From: Nonomuraea solani
Lineage (GTDB): Bacteria; Actinomycetota; Actinomycetes; Streptosporangiales; Streptosporangiaceae
Direction of reading: 5' to 3'
Length of the DNA stretch: 64,000 nt
NCBI RefSeq assembly: GCF_900108335.1
Contig: NZ_FNVT01000004.1
Location: forward strand, 248,001 to 312,000
Shown here: positions 8,679 through 16,979 of the stretch, in pieces
Numbering within the stretch: position 1 is the stretch's first letter
How the letters are laid out: each line of letters opens with the position of its first letter
The notes under the pieces: model-generated
Database searches by the model: none
What the model saw: the letters and a program-made list of their open reading frames with translations, nothing else
Told to the model about the DNA's origin: nothing
Made by a program: the position numbers and the translations under genes

Positions 8679-9588
8679 CGAGGCGTACGTCCAGATCGAG
8701 GGGCCCTGGACGCACCGCGCGGTGCACGCCGGCGGCACCCGCTTCCACGTCGTGGAGGCGGGCGAGGGACCGCTCGTCCTGCTGCTGCACGGTTTTCCGC
8801 AGTTCTGGTGGACCTGGCGGCACCAGCTCGCCTCGCTGCCCGCGGCCGGCTACCGAGCGGTGGCGGTCGACCTGCGCGGCTACGGCGGCAGCGACAAGCC
8901 GCCGCGCGGCTACGACCTGCCCACGCTGGCCGCCGACGCGACGGGGCTGATCAGGGCGCTGGGCGAGACCGGGGCGATCGTGGTCGGGCACGACTGGGGC
9001 GGGCTGCTGGCCTGGACGATGGCCGTACTCGATCCCAAATGCGTGCGCCGGCTGGTCGCCGTGTCGGCCCCGCATCCCCTGCGGCTGCGCAACGCGCTGC
9101 TGACCGACCCGTTCGGGCAGCTCAAGGCCAGCGGCCAGGCGCTGGGGTTCCAGATTCCGCTGCTGCCGGAGCATCGGCTCAGGCGACACGACGCGGCCCT
9201 GGTGGGCAGGCTGCTGACCGAGTGGTCCCGGCCCGGCTGGCCGGAGCAGGAGGAGTCGCGGACCTACCGGGAGGCGTTCAGGATCCCGGCCGTGGCGCAC
9301 TGCGCGCTGGAATATCACCGCTGGTTCGGCCGCTCCCAGCTCCGCCCCGACGGCCGGCGCTTCGCCAGGGCCATGCGCACCGAGGTCGAGGCACCCACAC
9401 TGCACCTGCACGGCGCGCTCGACCCCAGGGTCCTGCCCCGCACCGCGCAGGGTTCGAGCCGCTACGTGGCGGCTCCCTACCGGTGGCGACTGTTCGAAGG
9501 AGCAGGCCACTTCCCCCATGAGGAGATTCCCGACGTGTTCGACACCGAGCTGCTCGGCTGGCTGAACGATCCGGAGCCCGACCGATGA
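8668..9588 (+). CDS. Epoxide hydrolase-like alpha/beta hydrolase
   Basis: A 306-residue alpha/beta hydrolase. The oxyanion segment HGFP is at residues 41-44, the nucleophile elbow is VGHDWGG with Asp109 (the epoxide hydrolase/dehalogenase type rather than a serine), and the C-terminal catalytic histidine is in GAGHFPHEE. The aspartate nucleophile and the neighbours (membrane protein upstream, marP downstream) match EphE of mycobacteria. Substrate cannot be read from sequence. It is translationally coupled on both sides (11-base overlap upstream, ATGA downstream). Confidence 0.85.
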   Translation: MAPDEAYVQIEGPWTHRAVHAGGTRFHVVEAGEGPLVLLLHGFPQFWWTWRHQLASLPAAGYRAVAVDLRGYGGSDKPPRGYDLPTLAADATGLIRALGETGAIVVGHDWGGLLAWTMAVLDPKCVRRLVAVSAPHPLRLRNALLTDPFGQLKASGQALGFQIPLLPEHRLRRHDAALVGRLLTEWSRPGWPEQEESRTYREAFRIPAVAHCALEYHRWFGRSQLRPDGRRFARAMRTEVEAPTLHLHGALDPRVLPRTAQGSSRYVAAPYRWRLFEGAGHFPHEEIPDVFDTELLGWLNDPEPDR

Positions 9589-10028
9589 GAGACCGCGACC
9601 CCGAGGGCCGCCCGCGCAACGCCAGACCGCGCGACGCGTACGGCCGCCCCCTCCCCTACGGCACCCCCGGCCTGCCGAGGGTGCCCGACGAATACGCCCC
9701 CACCACCGAGGAGGCCCTGGCCGACGGCCGCCGCTTCCTTGAGGAGGGCCTGCCGTTCAACGCGCACGAGGTGTTCGAGGGCCGCTGGAAATGCGCGCCC
9801 GAGGACGAGCGCGAGCTGTGGCAGGGCCTGGCGCAGATCTGCGTCGGGCTGACCCACCTGCAGCGCGGCAACGGGCGCGGGGCGGTGACCCTCTTCAGCC
9901 GGGGAGCGGCCAGGGCGCAGTCGTACGGCGGCGCCTACGACCCGGTCGGCAAGGCCGCCTCCGGCCTGACCCAGGACAGCGACCCCGAGGAGGCCATCGC
10001 GCTCATCCTGGACAAACTGCCCGGTTAG
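9585..10028 (+). CDS. DUF309 family protein
   Basis: A 147-residue protein with the DUF309 helical core: EGLPFNAHEVFEGRWK and the following ELWQGLAQICVGLTHLQRGN are characteristic. The start ATG overlaps the previous stop (ATGA). Its stop codon interlocks with the stop of the convergent marP-like gene (4-base overlap at 10025-10028). No biochemical function is established for the family; the conserved His/Glu/Asp residues hint at a metal- or phosphate-binding helical bundle, which is inference. Confidence 0.8.
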   Translation: MRDRDPEGRPRNARPRDAYGRPLPYGTPGLPRVPDEYAPTTEEALADGRRFLEEGLPFNAHEVFEGRWKCAPEDERELWQGLAQICVGLTHLQRGNGRGAVTLFSRGAARAQSYGGAYDPVGKAASGLTQDSDPEEAIALILDKLPG

Positions 10029-11215
10029 TCGCACTCCTGCGTGCTGGCCGGCGAGGTGTCGGTGCGCCCGGCGGAGGCGTCGGGAGCGACCTCATCGGCC
10101 GTCAGCACGTAGCCGGTCTGCTCCTCGTTGACCGCCGCGGCGAAGATCACGCCGAAGACGCGGCCGTCCACCGTGAGCAGCGGCCCGCCGGAGTTGCCGG
10201 GCAGCACCTGGCCGCGGATCGCGTAGACCTGGCGCCTGACCTGGTTGGCGCGGTAGATGTCGGGGCCCTCGGCGTCGAGCCGGCCGCCGATCCTGGCCGG
10301 CTCGGCGGTGAAGCCCTTGCCCTTGGGGAAGCCGGCGATGATCGCGTTGTCGCCGCGCTCGGCCTCGCGGTCGAAGGTCAGCTCCGGCAGGTTGAGCCCC
10401 GGCACGTAGAGGATGGCGATGTCGCGGCGCGGGTTGTAGCGCACGACCGTGGCGGCGTGGCGGGTGTTGGTGGAGTCGATGACCTGCAGCTCGCGGGTGA
10501 CGCCCGCGACCACGTGGGCGTTGGTCATAATCCGGCCGGGGGCGTAGACGAAGCCGGTGCCCTCGATCTGCTTGTTGCAGCTCTCGGCGTTGCCCCGGAC
10601 CTTGACGATCGCCCGGCGCGCCCGGCTCAGCTTGGCGCCCTGCAGCACGCTCTGGTCGGGCGGCGGCACGTCGATGAGCGTGCCGGTGCCGATGGCGTCG
10701 AAGACCGGCGGGAACTCCGAGCGGTCGATGAACTTCTTGAACGGCGCCTGCCAGTTGCGCGCGGCCTGCGGGATGGCGTCGTCGACCGTGGTCAGCAGCG
10801 CGGAGTTCTTGACCTGATCGACCAGCGGGGTGAACGCCGTGGACACGATCAGCGAGCCGATCAGCCAGGCGATGACCAGCACCGACAGCGCGCTGGCGAA
10901 CGTGCCACCGATCGCGTCGGCCACCTTGGCGGGCTCCCACGTGACGTGGCTGCGCACGACGGCGCCGAGCGTCGATGAGGCGAACTGGCCGATGGTGGCC
11001 GACAGGAACACGACCACGATGGCGAGCAGGGCCTGCGGCGTGTCGCCGTCGACGACCGCCTTGGAGATCGGGGGCGCGATGAAGACGCCCAGCACGGCAC
11101 CGCCCACGAACCCCACGAAGCTCATCGCCCCGATGATGAAGCCCTGCCGGTAACCCGAGATGCCGAAGGCGATCACGAGGCCGATCAAGATGAGGTCAAG
11201 CAGATCACCGCGCAC
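10025..11215 (-). CDS. marP: MarP-like membrane serine protease
   Basis: A 396-residue membrane protease: four hydrophobic segments in a CvpA-like domain (residues about 5-130), then a periplasmic trypsin-like domain. The triad is visible as His234 (TNAHVVAG), Asp265 (RRDIAIL) and Ser342 (GNSGGP). Cys213 and Cys395 lie where MarP of M. tuberculosis has its redox-sensitive disulfide. In that organism MarP supports acid and oxidative stress survival by processing a peptidoglycan hydrolase. The gene converges with DUF309 and is divergent from the HEAT-like gene 31 bases away. Confidence 0.92.
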   Translation of the reverse strand: MRGDLLDLILIGLVIAFGISGYRQGFIIGAMSFVGFVGGAVLGVFIAPPISKAVVDGDTPQALLAIVVVFLSATIGQFASSTLGAVVRSHVTWEPAKVADAIGGTFASALSVLVIAWLIGSLIVSTAFTPLVDQVKNSALLTTVDDAIPQAARNWQAPFKKFIDRSEFPPVFDAIGTGTLIDVPPPDQSVLQGAKLSRARRAIVKVRGNAESCNKQIEGTGFVYAPGRIMTNAHVVAGVTRELQVIDSTNTRHAATVVRYNPRRDIAILYVPGLNLPELTFDREAERGDNAIIAGFPKGKGFTAEPARIGGRLDAEGPDIYRANQVRRQVYAIRGQVLPGNSGGPLLTVDGRVFGVIFAAAVNEEQTGYVLTADEVAPDASAGRTDTSPASTQECD

Positions 11216-11246
11216 GCTTCAAAGGTAACCAGCGATACGGTCAAGT

Positions 11247-11810
11247 GTGCACGTCTTCGATCAGGACGGCGTCACCCTGCTGGCTATGTTGATCGGTATG
11301 CCGCCGGTCGAGGGGACAGTGCGCGAGCTCATCCAGGCAGCTCTGCGCGACACGGACGCTGACGGCCCGCTGCGCTGGCACGTGATCTCTCTGCTGCGCC
11401 AGCGGGGCGACCTGGAGTCCTTCATCGAGGCACGGCGGCTGTGCGCCGCCGACACCGTCGAGGAGCGTCTGCTGGGCGTGGACATCATGGGCATGCTCCG
11501 GCCGTTCGTGGACCGCACCCTGCCCGTGCTGCGCTATCTGGCGGCCAGCGAGGACGACGCCATGGTGCTCTACTCGGTGCTGATCGCGTTCGGGCATCTC
11601 GCGGACCCGCGCTCGCTGCCGTCGGTGATCGATCTGGCCCGCCACTACGACGCGAGAGTCCGGTACGGCGCCGCGTACGCCCTCCAGCACGTGCTCGGCG
11701 AGCCCCCGGACCGGGCCGGCCTGGAGACGCTGCGCACGCTGGCGGCCGACAGCGACGCCGACGTGGCCGGCTGGGCCTCGCTCGGCGTCTCGCTCAGATC
11801 CGCGCTCTAG
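11247..11810 (+). CDS. HEAT-repeat protein
   Basis: A 187-residue soluble protein of alpha-helical HEAT/armadillo repeats: repeated units such as LRWHVISLLRQRGD, ERLLGVDIMGML, VLYSVLIAFGHLADPRSL and VRYGAAYALQHVLG. The reading frame opens with GTG at 11247, five bases after a TANNNT -10 box (TACGGT, 11236-11241), so the message may be leaderless; ATG codons at 11286 and 11298 are alternatives. Its stop interlocks with that of the convergent Nudix gene. Probably a binding scaffold; partner unknown. Confidence 0.65.
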   Translation: MHVFDQDGVTLLAMLIGMPPVEGTVRELIQAALRDTDADGPLRWHVISLLRQRGDLESFIEARRLCAADTVEERLLGVDIMGMLRPFVDRTLPVLRYLAASEDDAMVLYSVLIAFGHLADPRSLPSVIDLARHYDARVRYGAAYALQHVLGEPPDRAGLETLRTLAADSDADVAGWASLGVSLRSAL

Positions 11811-12451
11811 CGGGCCGCCAGGTTGACCGCGTCGGGTGGCAGATCCTCCATCCGCGCGGGATCCCACGGCCGTTCGAGGCCGCCCTCGCGCAGCACCGTG
11901 TCCAGCACCATCGCCGTGAACCCCCACACCAGCATCCCGCGCACCCGGAACGCCGGCCCCGCCGTGCCACGGGGATGCCGCAGCGTGACCCGGTTGGCCG
12001 GGTCGACCAGCTCGGCGAGCGGCACCCGCTCGACCGAGTCGACCTCGTCGGGCGAGGCCGCGTGCACCGCCGACGGCTCACGCCACCAGGCGATCACGGG
12101 CGTGACCCGGTTGTCGCTGTGGGTCAGGTAGAGCTCCGGCATCGTGCCCAGCACGTGCACCCCGCCGGGGTCGGCCCCGGTCTCCTCCTCGGTCTCCCGC
12201 AGGGCGGCCTCGATCGGCCCGTCGTCCTCGGGGTCGACGCCGCCGCCCGGGAAGGCCGGCTGGCCCGCGTGCCTGCGCCCGCGCGTGCTGCGCTGGATGA
12301 GCAGCACGTCAGGGCCGCCGGCACCCTCGCCGAACAGCATCAGCACCGCGGCGGCGCGCCCGCGCCCGGCGGGTGGCCGAAGGGCTCGGGGCACTCGGAT
12401 CCGCTGTGCTCTCGCCGCCAGTCTCTCAAGCCAGTCGGGCACTTGGGTCAC
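11807..12451 (-). CDS. Nudix hydrolase, CoA pyrophosphatase type
   Basis: A 214-residue Nudix hydrolase. The Nudix helix is seen in ALRETEEETG preceded by FPGGGVDPEDD, the arrangement typical of coenzyme A pyrophosphatases (NudL-type) rather than the standard GX5EX7 box. The expected reaction is cleavage of CoA or related diphosphates to 4'-phosphopantetheine and 3',5'-ADP. It lies between marP and nth, the same position as a Nudix gene in the mycobacterial block. Convergent 4-base overlap with the HEAT gene. Confidence 0.85.
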   Translation of the reverse strand: MTQVPDWLERLAARAQRIRVPRALRPPAGRGRAAAVLMLFGEGAGGPDVLLIQRSTRGRRHAGQPAFPGGGVDPEDDGPIEAALRETEEETGADPGGVHVLGTMPELYLTHSDNRVTPVIAWWREPSAVHAASPDEVDSVERVPLAELVDPANRVTLRHPRGTAGPAFRVRGMLVWGFTAMVLDTVLREGGLERPWDPARMEDLPPDAVNLAAR

Positions 12452-12491
12452 GCATCCTCCAACACGCCGGGGCGCGGATGACTTCCCCGGA

Positions 12492-13241
12492 TCAGGAGAA
12501 GGGGCCGGATCTGACGAGCTTGGTGGCCTCGGCGGAGGTGGTCGGGCCGGTGCCGTAGGAGGGGCAGAGCGCGGCCAGCGGGCACACGCCGCACGCGGGC
12601 CGACGGGCGTGGCAGATGCGGCGGCCGTGCCAGATCACCCGGTGCGAGAAGATCGTCCACTCGCGTTTGGGCAGCAGCTCGGCCACGATGTGCTCGATCT
12701 TGACCGGGTCGGTCTCCTCGGTCCAGCCGAAGCGGCGTACGAGCCGCTGGAAGTGGGTGTCGACGGTCAGCCCCGGCACGCCGAAGGCGTTGCCCAGCAC
12801 CACGTTGGCCGTCTTGCGGCCCACGCCGGGCAGCGTGACCAGGTCTTTCAGCTTGCCGGGCACCTCGCCGCCGAAGCGCTCGCACACCGACTGGGCCATG
12901 CCGATGATGCTGTTGGTCTTCGCGCGGAAGAAGCCGGTCGAGCGGATGATCTCTTCCATCTCGGTACGGTCCGCGGCGGCGTAGTCTTCCACGGCCGGAT
13001 ATTTCGCGAAGAGGATGGGGGTCACCATGTTGACCCGCTTGTCCGTGCACTGGGCGGAGAGGATGGTCGCGACCAGCAGCTCAAGTGGGTTGTCGAAGTC
13101 GAGCTCGCAGTGGGCGTCCGGGTAGGTCTCCGCGAGGATGCGGTTCATCTTGCGCGCGCGCCGCACCAGCGCGAGCTGGGTCTCCGGCTTGCGCCCCGCC
13201 GCGTTCGTCTCGGGCTTGCGCCCCGCCGCGTTCGTCGCCAT
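12492..13241 (-). CDS. nth: Endonuclease III
   Basis: A 249-residue base-excision DNA glycosylase/AP lyase acting on oxidised pyrimidines. The helix-hairpin-helix LPGVGRKTANVV carries the catalytic lysine and VDTHFQR the catalytic aspartate. The [4Fe-4S] ligands follow the C-x6-C-x2-C-x5-C spacing in CHARRPACGVCPLAALC. The N-terminus contains a perfectly repeated nonapeptide NAAGRKPET encoded by a 27-bp tandem duplication (about 13180-13232), which looks recent and dispensable. The stop is 40 bases before the Nudix start, so the two probably form an operon. Confidence 0.95.
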   Translation of the reverse strand: MATNAAGRKPETNAAGRKPETQLALVRRARKMNRILAETYPDAHCELDFDNPLELLVATILSAQCTDKRVNMVTPILFAKYPAVEDYAAADRTEMEEIIRSTGFFRAKTNSIIGMAQSVCERFGGEVPGKLKDLVTLPGVGRKTANVVLGNAFGVPGLTVDTHFQRLVRRFGWTEETDPVKIEHIVAELLPKREWTIFSHRVIWHGRRICHARRPACGVCPLAALCPSYGTGPTTSAEATKLVRSGPFS

Positions 13242-13324
13242 GCCGCAAGAGTAGAAGCTCTTGGGAACGGTTGAACCCAGGATGGCCCCGCTGCGTACAA
13301 CCTGGCGCGTGGAAGGGGAGAGCC

Positions 13325-13789
13325 ATGGGCGATCAAGGCGCGAGGCTGGGGGACTTCATCCGCCAGGGAGGGCCGCTGCACGGCCAGGCCCTGCACCGGC
13401 TCGCCGTGAGCTGCGTGGCCGCCATGGCCAAGCTGCACGCGCGCGGCACCGCCGGGCTGCGGCTCAGCCACGAGAGCGTGGCGCTCGGCACCCGGGGCCA
13501 GGTGCTCATCGGCTGGCAGACCGCCACGACCCAGGGTGCGGGGGCCGCGGCTGAGGACGTGCGAGCCTGGGCCGACCTGGTGGTCTTCGCGGCGACCGGG
13601 GCCGAGGACGGCGACGTCCGCGTCCTGCCGCCCGCGCTGCGGATCGCGGTCGAGGAGTGCCGCCGCGCCGACACCGCCGCCCGTCCGAGAGCCGTGGACG
13701 TGCTCAGAATTCTGCTCGGCCAGTCCGTGGCCTCGGCGATGGCCTCGGTGGACGATCTGCTGTCCGGAACGGCCCGCAGGGCGGGCTGA
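13325..13789 (+). CDS. Truncated pseudokinase-like protein
   Basis: A 154-residue protein that looks like the C-lobe start of a Hanks-type Ser/Thr kinase without its catalysis. ALHRLAVSCVAAMAKLHARG matches the kinase helix E, but the following catalytic loop HRDxKPxN is replaced by LRLSHESV and DFG by IGW; the ATP-binding N-lobe is absent. ATG at 13325 has GGGGAG upstream. It precedes crp by about 150 bases on the same strand. The match is by eye and the function is unknown; an adaptor role is inference. Confidence 0.55.
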   Translation: MGDQGARLGDFIRQGGPLHGQALHRLAVSCVAAMAKLHARGTAGLRLSHESVALGTRGQVLIGWQTATTQGAGAAAEDVRAWADLVVFAATGAEDGDVRVLPPALRIAVEECRRADTAARPRAVDVLRILLGQSVASAMASVDDLLSGTARRAG

Positions 13790-13941
13790 TCGCGGTGCCG
13801 GTCACGGCACGACGCTGAGCGTCCGGTACCTTTCCGACGCACCCCAACGTGCCTGGGCAAGCCCAGAACACTCCGGCATTCCCATAACCTGTGTGTGCCG
13901 CCCGGAGTGGGGTGAGTCACAATGGCAGCAGAGGAGGCAGA

Positions 13942-14622
13942 GTGAACACCGAAGATGTGCTGGGCAAGGCCCCCCTGTTCGCCGCGCTGGACCGCGAGAG
14001 CGCAGCGGCGCTGCGTACGAGCATCACCGAGGTCCAGCTGTCCAAGGGGCAGACGCTCTTCCACGAGAATGAGACCGGCGACCGGCTCTACGTGGTGCTG
14101 GAGGGCAAGATCAAGCTCTCCCGCACCTCGCCCGACGGGCGCGAAAACCTGCTGAGCGTGCTGGGGCCGAGCGAGATGTTCGGCGAGTTGTCGCTGTTCG
14201 ATCCGCGGCCGCGCACGGCCACGGCCACGGCGCTGACCGAGGTGCGGCTGGCCGGCCTCGGCCACGACGACCTGCGGCCCTGGCTGACCGGCCGGCCCGA
14301 GGTGGCGCTCCACCTGCTGCGCGCGCTCGCGCAGCGCCTGCGCCGCACCAACGACGTGCTGGCCGACCTGGTCTTCACCGACGTGCCTGGGCGCGTGGCC
14401 AAGCAGCTCCTCGACCTGGCCGAGCGCTTCGGCGTCCGGATCGAGGACGGCCTGCGGGTGCACCACGACCTGACCCAGGAGGAGCTCGCGCAGCTCGTCG
14501 GCGCCTCGCGGGAGACGGTCAACAAGGCGCTGGCCGACTTCGCCCAGCGTGGCTGGCTGCGGATCGAGGCCAAGGCCGTGGTCATCCTCGACATGGACCG
14601 GCTCTACAACCGGTCGAGATAG
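13942..14622 (+). CDS. crp: Crp/Fnr family transcription factor
   Basis: A 226-residue regulator: an N-terminal cyclic-nucleotide-binding beta-roll (GDRLYVVLEGKIKL; FGELSLFDPRPRTATATA is the phosphate-binding cassette) and a C-terminal winged helix (QEELAQLVGASRETVNKAL). Sequence and length closely follow the CRP of mycobacteria (Rv3676), so cAMP binding is likely. The GTG at 13942 has a strong GAGGAGG ribosome binding site. The MBL gene converges, overlapping its last 19 bases. Confidence 0.93.
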   Translation: MNTEDVLGKAPLFAALDRESAAALRTSITEVQLSKGQTLFHENETGDRLYVVLEGKIKLSRTSPDGRENLLSVLGPSEMFGELSLFDPRPRTATATALTEVRLAGLGHDDLRPWLTGRPEVALHLLRALAQRLRRTNDVLADLVFTDVPGRVAKQLLDLAERFGVRIEDGLRVHHDLTQEELAQLVGASRETVNKALADFAQRGWLRIEAKAVVILDMDRLYNRSR

Positions 14623-15395
14623 TCGAGCTGGGCGAGCACCGACATCTCGGCGGCCGGCCAGAGTGAGCGGTCGACGTCGGCGTACACGATCTTGACGATC
14701 TCGCGCGGCGTGCGCGCGCCCTGCTCGCGCGCCGCCCTGATCTGGTCGAGCCGCTCGCGCCGGTGCGCGATATAGCCGTCGAGCGCGCCGATCGGGTCGG
14801 GCAGCACCGGGCCGTGGCCCGGCAGCAGCGCCTGCGCGCGCAGTCCCTCGGCCGCCGCCCTGAGCCGGTCGAGGCTGCGCAGATAGTCGGCCAGTCCGCC
14901 GTCGCGGGCGATGATCGTGGTGCCCCTGCCGAGCACCGTGTCGCCGGTCAGCATGGCGCGGTCCTGCGGCAGCCAGAAGCACAGCGAGTCGAACGAGTGG
15001 CCCGGCGTGCCGTAGACGTGGATCTCCAGCCCTGCGACGGTCACCACGTCACCGTCGTCCAGCCCCTCGTCTCCGAGCCTGTGGCGCGGGTCCAGGGCCC
15101 GTACGGGGGCGTTCACCATCGCGGCGAAGCGCTTGGCGCCGCCGCTGTGGTCGAAATGTCCGTGGGTGAGCAGGATCTGGGTGACGCGGCGCTCTCCGAG
15201 GTGATCCCGTACGCGCCGCAGGTGCGACTCGTCCTCGGGGCCCGGGTCGACGACCACCACCTCGTCGCCGGCGCCGATCACCCACGTGTTGGTGCCGTCG
15301 AGGGTCATCGCGGACGGGTTGGGTGCGAGCAGGTTCTCGGCGTGCGGCGTACGCGAGCCGTCCGGCGTGCCGATCGGGATGTGCAGGCCGCTCAC
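14604..15395 (-). CDS. MBL-fold metallo-hydrolase
   Basis: A 263-residue metallo-beta-lactamase-fold hydrolase with the dinuclear metal motif THGHFDH, a second ligand in GTPGHS, an aspartate in TGDTVLG and a C-terminal histidine in LLPGHGP. The architecture with a C-terminal helical extension (ERLDQIRAA) is the LACTB2/hydroxyacylglutathione hydrolase-like subgroup, some of which are RNA endonucleases. The GTG start overlaps the stop of the upstream Nudix gene (GTGA). Substrate unknown. Confidence 0.85.
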   Translation of the reverse strand: MSGLHIPIGTPDGSRTPHAENLLAPNPSAMTLDGTNTWVIGAGDEVVVVDPGPEDESHLRRVRDHLGERRVTQILLTHGHFDHSGGAKRFAAMVNAPVRALDPRHRLGDEGLDDGDVVTVAGLEIHVYGTPGHSFDSLCFWLPQDRAMLTGDTVLGRGTTIIARDGGLADYLRSLDRLRAAAEGLRAQALLPGHGPVLPDPIGALDGYIAHRRERLDQIRAAREQGARTPREIVKIVYADVDRSLWPAAEMSVLAQLDYLDRL

Positions 15396-16195
15396 GTGTT
15401 CACCAGCCGCATCTCGCCCTCGATCTCCACGGCCCTCGGCATGATGGTGACGATCTCGCGGTGCGCCGCCAGGACGTCGGGAACGCTGTCGTACGCCGAC
15501 AACTCGCTCAACGTACGGTACGTCGGCGGCATGAGGAAGATCTCCCCCCGGTGCGCCTGCTCCACCGCCTCGCCCGGCCGCGTCCAGACCACCTGGTCGG
15601 CCTCCCCGCCCACGTCACGGGTGCGCTGGCCGTCGGGCAGCACGGCGGCGAAGAACCGGGTGTCGAAGCGCTTCAGCTCGATCTCGGGCGTGATCCAGTG
15701 GGCCCACGGCTTGAGCAGGTCGGAGCGGAGCACCAGGCCGCGCCGGGCGAGGAAGTCGGCGAACCCCAGGCTCCGGTCGATCAGCGCCAGCCGGTCGGAC
15801 TCCCAGTCGTCGCCGGTCGTGTCGGCCACCACCGAGCCGGGTCCTGGGCCCGCCAGGAGCACGCCGGACTCCTCGAACGTCTCGCGCACGGCGGCGCAGA
15901 CCAGCCCGCGCGCGAGGCGTTCGCCGGCGCCGAAGACCGTGCCCCACTCGGCCGGGGACGGCCCGGCCCAGGCGACGGCCTGGTCGGTGTCGCGCACGTC
16001 TACAGACCCGCCGGGGAACACGTACGCGCCCGCCGCGAAGGCCATCGTGGCCTTGCGCCTGAGCAGGTAGACCTCAGGCCCAGGGCGGAGGAGAACGACG
16101 GTGGCGGCGTCCCGCGCGGGCACGGGCGCGACCAGTCCGGCGTTGACCTCCCGCGCCCGCGCGGCGAGCTCGGCTGGAAGCGGCAATCCGGTCAC
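15392..16195 (-). CDS. Nudix-domain hydrolase
   Basis: A 267-residue Nudix protein of the larger NUDT19-like type: AAGAYVFPGGSVDVRD near residue 60 is separated from AAVRETFEESG by an insertion of about 30 residues. The GTG at 16195 is preceded by GGGAGG. Overlaps the MBL gene by four bases, so the two are co-translated. Diphosphate hydrolysis (possibly acyl-CoA) is expected from the family; the substrate is not known. Confidence 0.8.
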   Translation of the reverse strand: MTGLPLPAELAARAREVNAGLVAPVPARDAATVVLLRPGPEVYLLRRKATMAFAAGAYVFPGGSVDVRDTDQAVAWAGPSPAEWGTVFGAGERLARGLVCAAVRETFEESGVLLAGPGPGSVVADTTGDDWESDRLALIDRSLGFADFLARRGLVLRSDLLKPWAHWITPEIELKRFDTRFFAAVLPDGQRTRDVGGEADQVVWTRPGEAVEQAHRGEIFLMPPTYRTLSELSAYDSVPDVLAAHREIVTIMPRAVEIEGEMRLVNT

Positions 16196-16240
16196 ATGAC
16201 CTCCCTAGAACATCACTCGGTCATGGTGACATATGCGCCT

Positions 16241-16699
16241 TCAGCCGACTTCGGCGATCAGCTCCACTTCCACGGGCGCGTCCAGCGGCAGGGCGGCGAC
16301 GCCCACGGCGCTGCGCGCGTGCTTGCCCTGGTCACCGAACACCTCGGCGAGCAGGTCGCTGGCGCCGTTGGCCACCTGCGGCTGCTCGATGAAGTCGGGA
16401 GCGCTGGCGACGAAGACGACGACCTTGACGATCCGCCGCACCCTCGACAGCTCGCCCAGCTCGGCCTTCAGCGCCGCCAGGGCGTTGAGCACGCAGATGC
16501 GCGCCTGCGCCTTGCCCTCGTCGGTGCCCAGGTCGACGCCGAGCTTGCCGGTCTGGTGCAGCTTGCCCTCCAGCATCGGCACCTGGCCCGAGGTGTAGAC
16601 CAGGTCGCCGGTGCGCACGGTGGGCACATAGGCGGCCAGCGGGGCCACCGGCTGGGGCAGCGTGAACCCCAGCTCCTCGATCCGCTGCTCGGGCGTCAC
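16241..16699 (-). CDS. RidA family deaminase
   Basis: A 152-residue YjgF/YER057c/UK114 (RidA) protein, which hydrolyses reactive enamine/imine intermediates released by PLP enzymes. Family features: LVYTSGQVPML near residue 33 and the C-terminal ARSAVGVAALPLDAPVEVELIA, with the substrate-binding Arg in ARSAVG. The GTG start overlaps the DUF4177 stop (GTGA). The same pair precedes the Get3-like ATPase genes in mycobacteria (Rv3678c/Rv3678A, from memory). Confidence 0.9.
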   Translation of the reverse strand: MTPEQRIEELGFTLPQPVAPLAAYVPTVRTGDLVYTSGQVPMLEGKLHQTGKLGVDLGTDEGKAQARICVLNALAALKAELGELSRVRRIVKVVVFVASAPDFIEQPQVANGASDLLAEVFGDQGKHARSAVGVAALPLDAPVEVELIAEVG

Positions 16700-16851
16700 T
16701 GCTTCTCCCGCTTGAAGTAGGCGACGAGCTGCTCGGGCGTGGCACCCTGGACGATCTGGACCAGCTCCCAGCCGTCGGCGCCGAAGTTGTCGAGAATCAT
16801 CTTGGTGTTGTGGATCAGCACAGGGGCCGTGAGGTACTCCCATTTCTTCAT
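16696..16851 (-). CDS. DUF4177 small protein
   Basis: A 51-residue protein beginning MKKWEYLTAPVL and containing FGADGWELVQIV, the DUF4177 signature. The ATG at 16851 is chosen because the domain starts at its first residue; the longer frame upstream is Arg-rich. It is translationally coupled to ridA. Function unknown. Confidence 0.8.
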   Translation of the reverse strand: MKKWEYLTAPVLIHNTKMILDNFGADGWELVQIVQGATPEQLVAYFKREKQ

Positions 16852-16966
16852 GGGCCTCAGCGTAGGCGCTGCGAGCCGCAGCCCGTGGCGCACCGCTGAA
16901 CGCGGCACGCCAGAGTGTGAGCAATCTCAAAGGACGGTCCTCGGCATACGGCAAGTGACCGTTCGG

Positions 16967-16979
16967 TAGCCTCGAAACG
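16967..16979 (+). promoter_or_regulatory. Leaderless promoter of bagA-like gene
   Basis: A TANNNT -10 element (TAGCCT, 16967-16972) ends six bases before the GTG at 16979, the spacing expected when the start codon's first base is the transcription start. There is no ribosome binding site between them. Confidence 0.55.
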
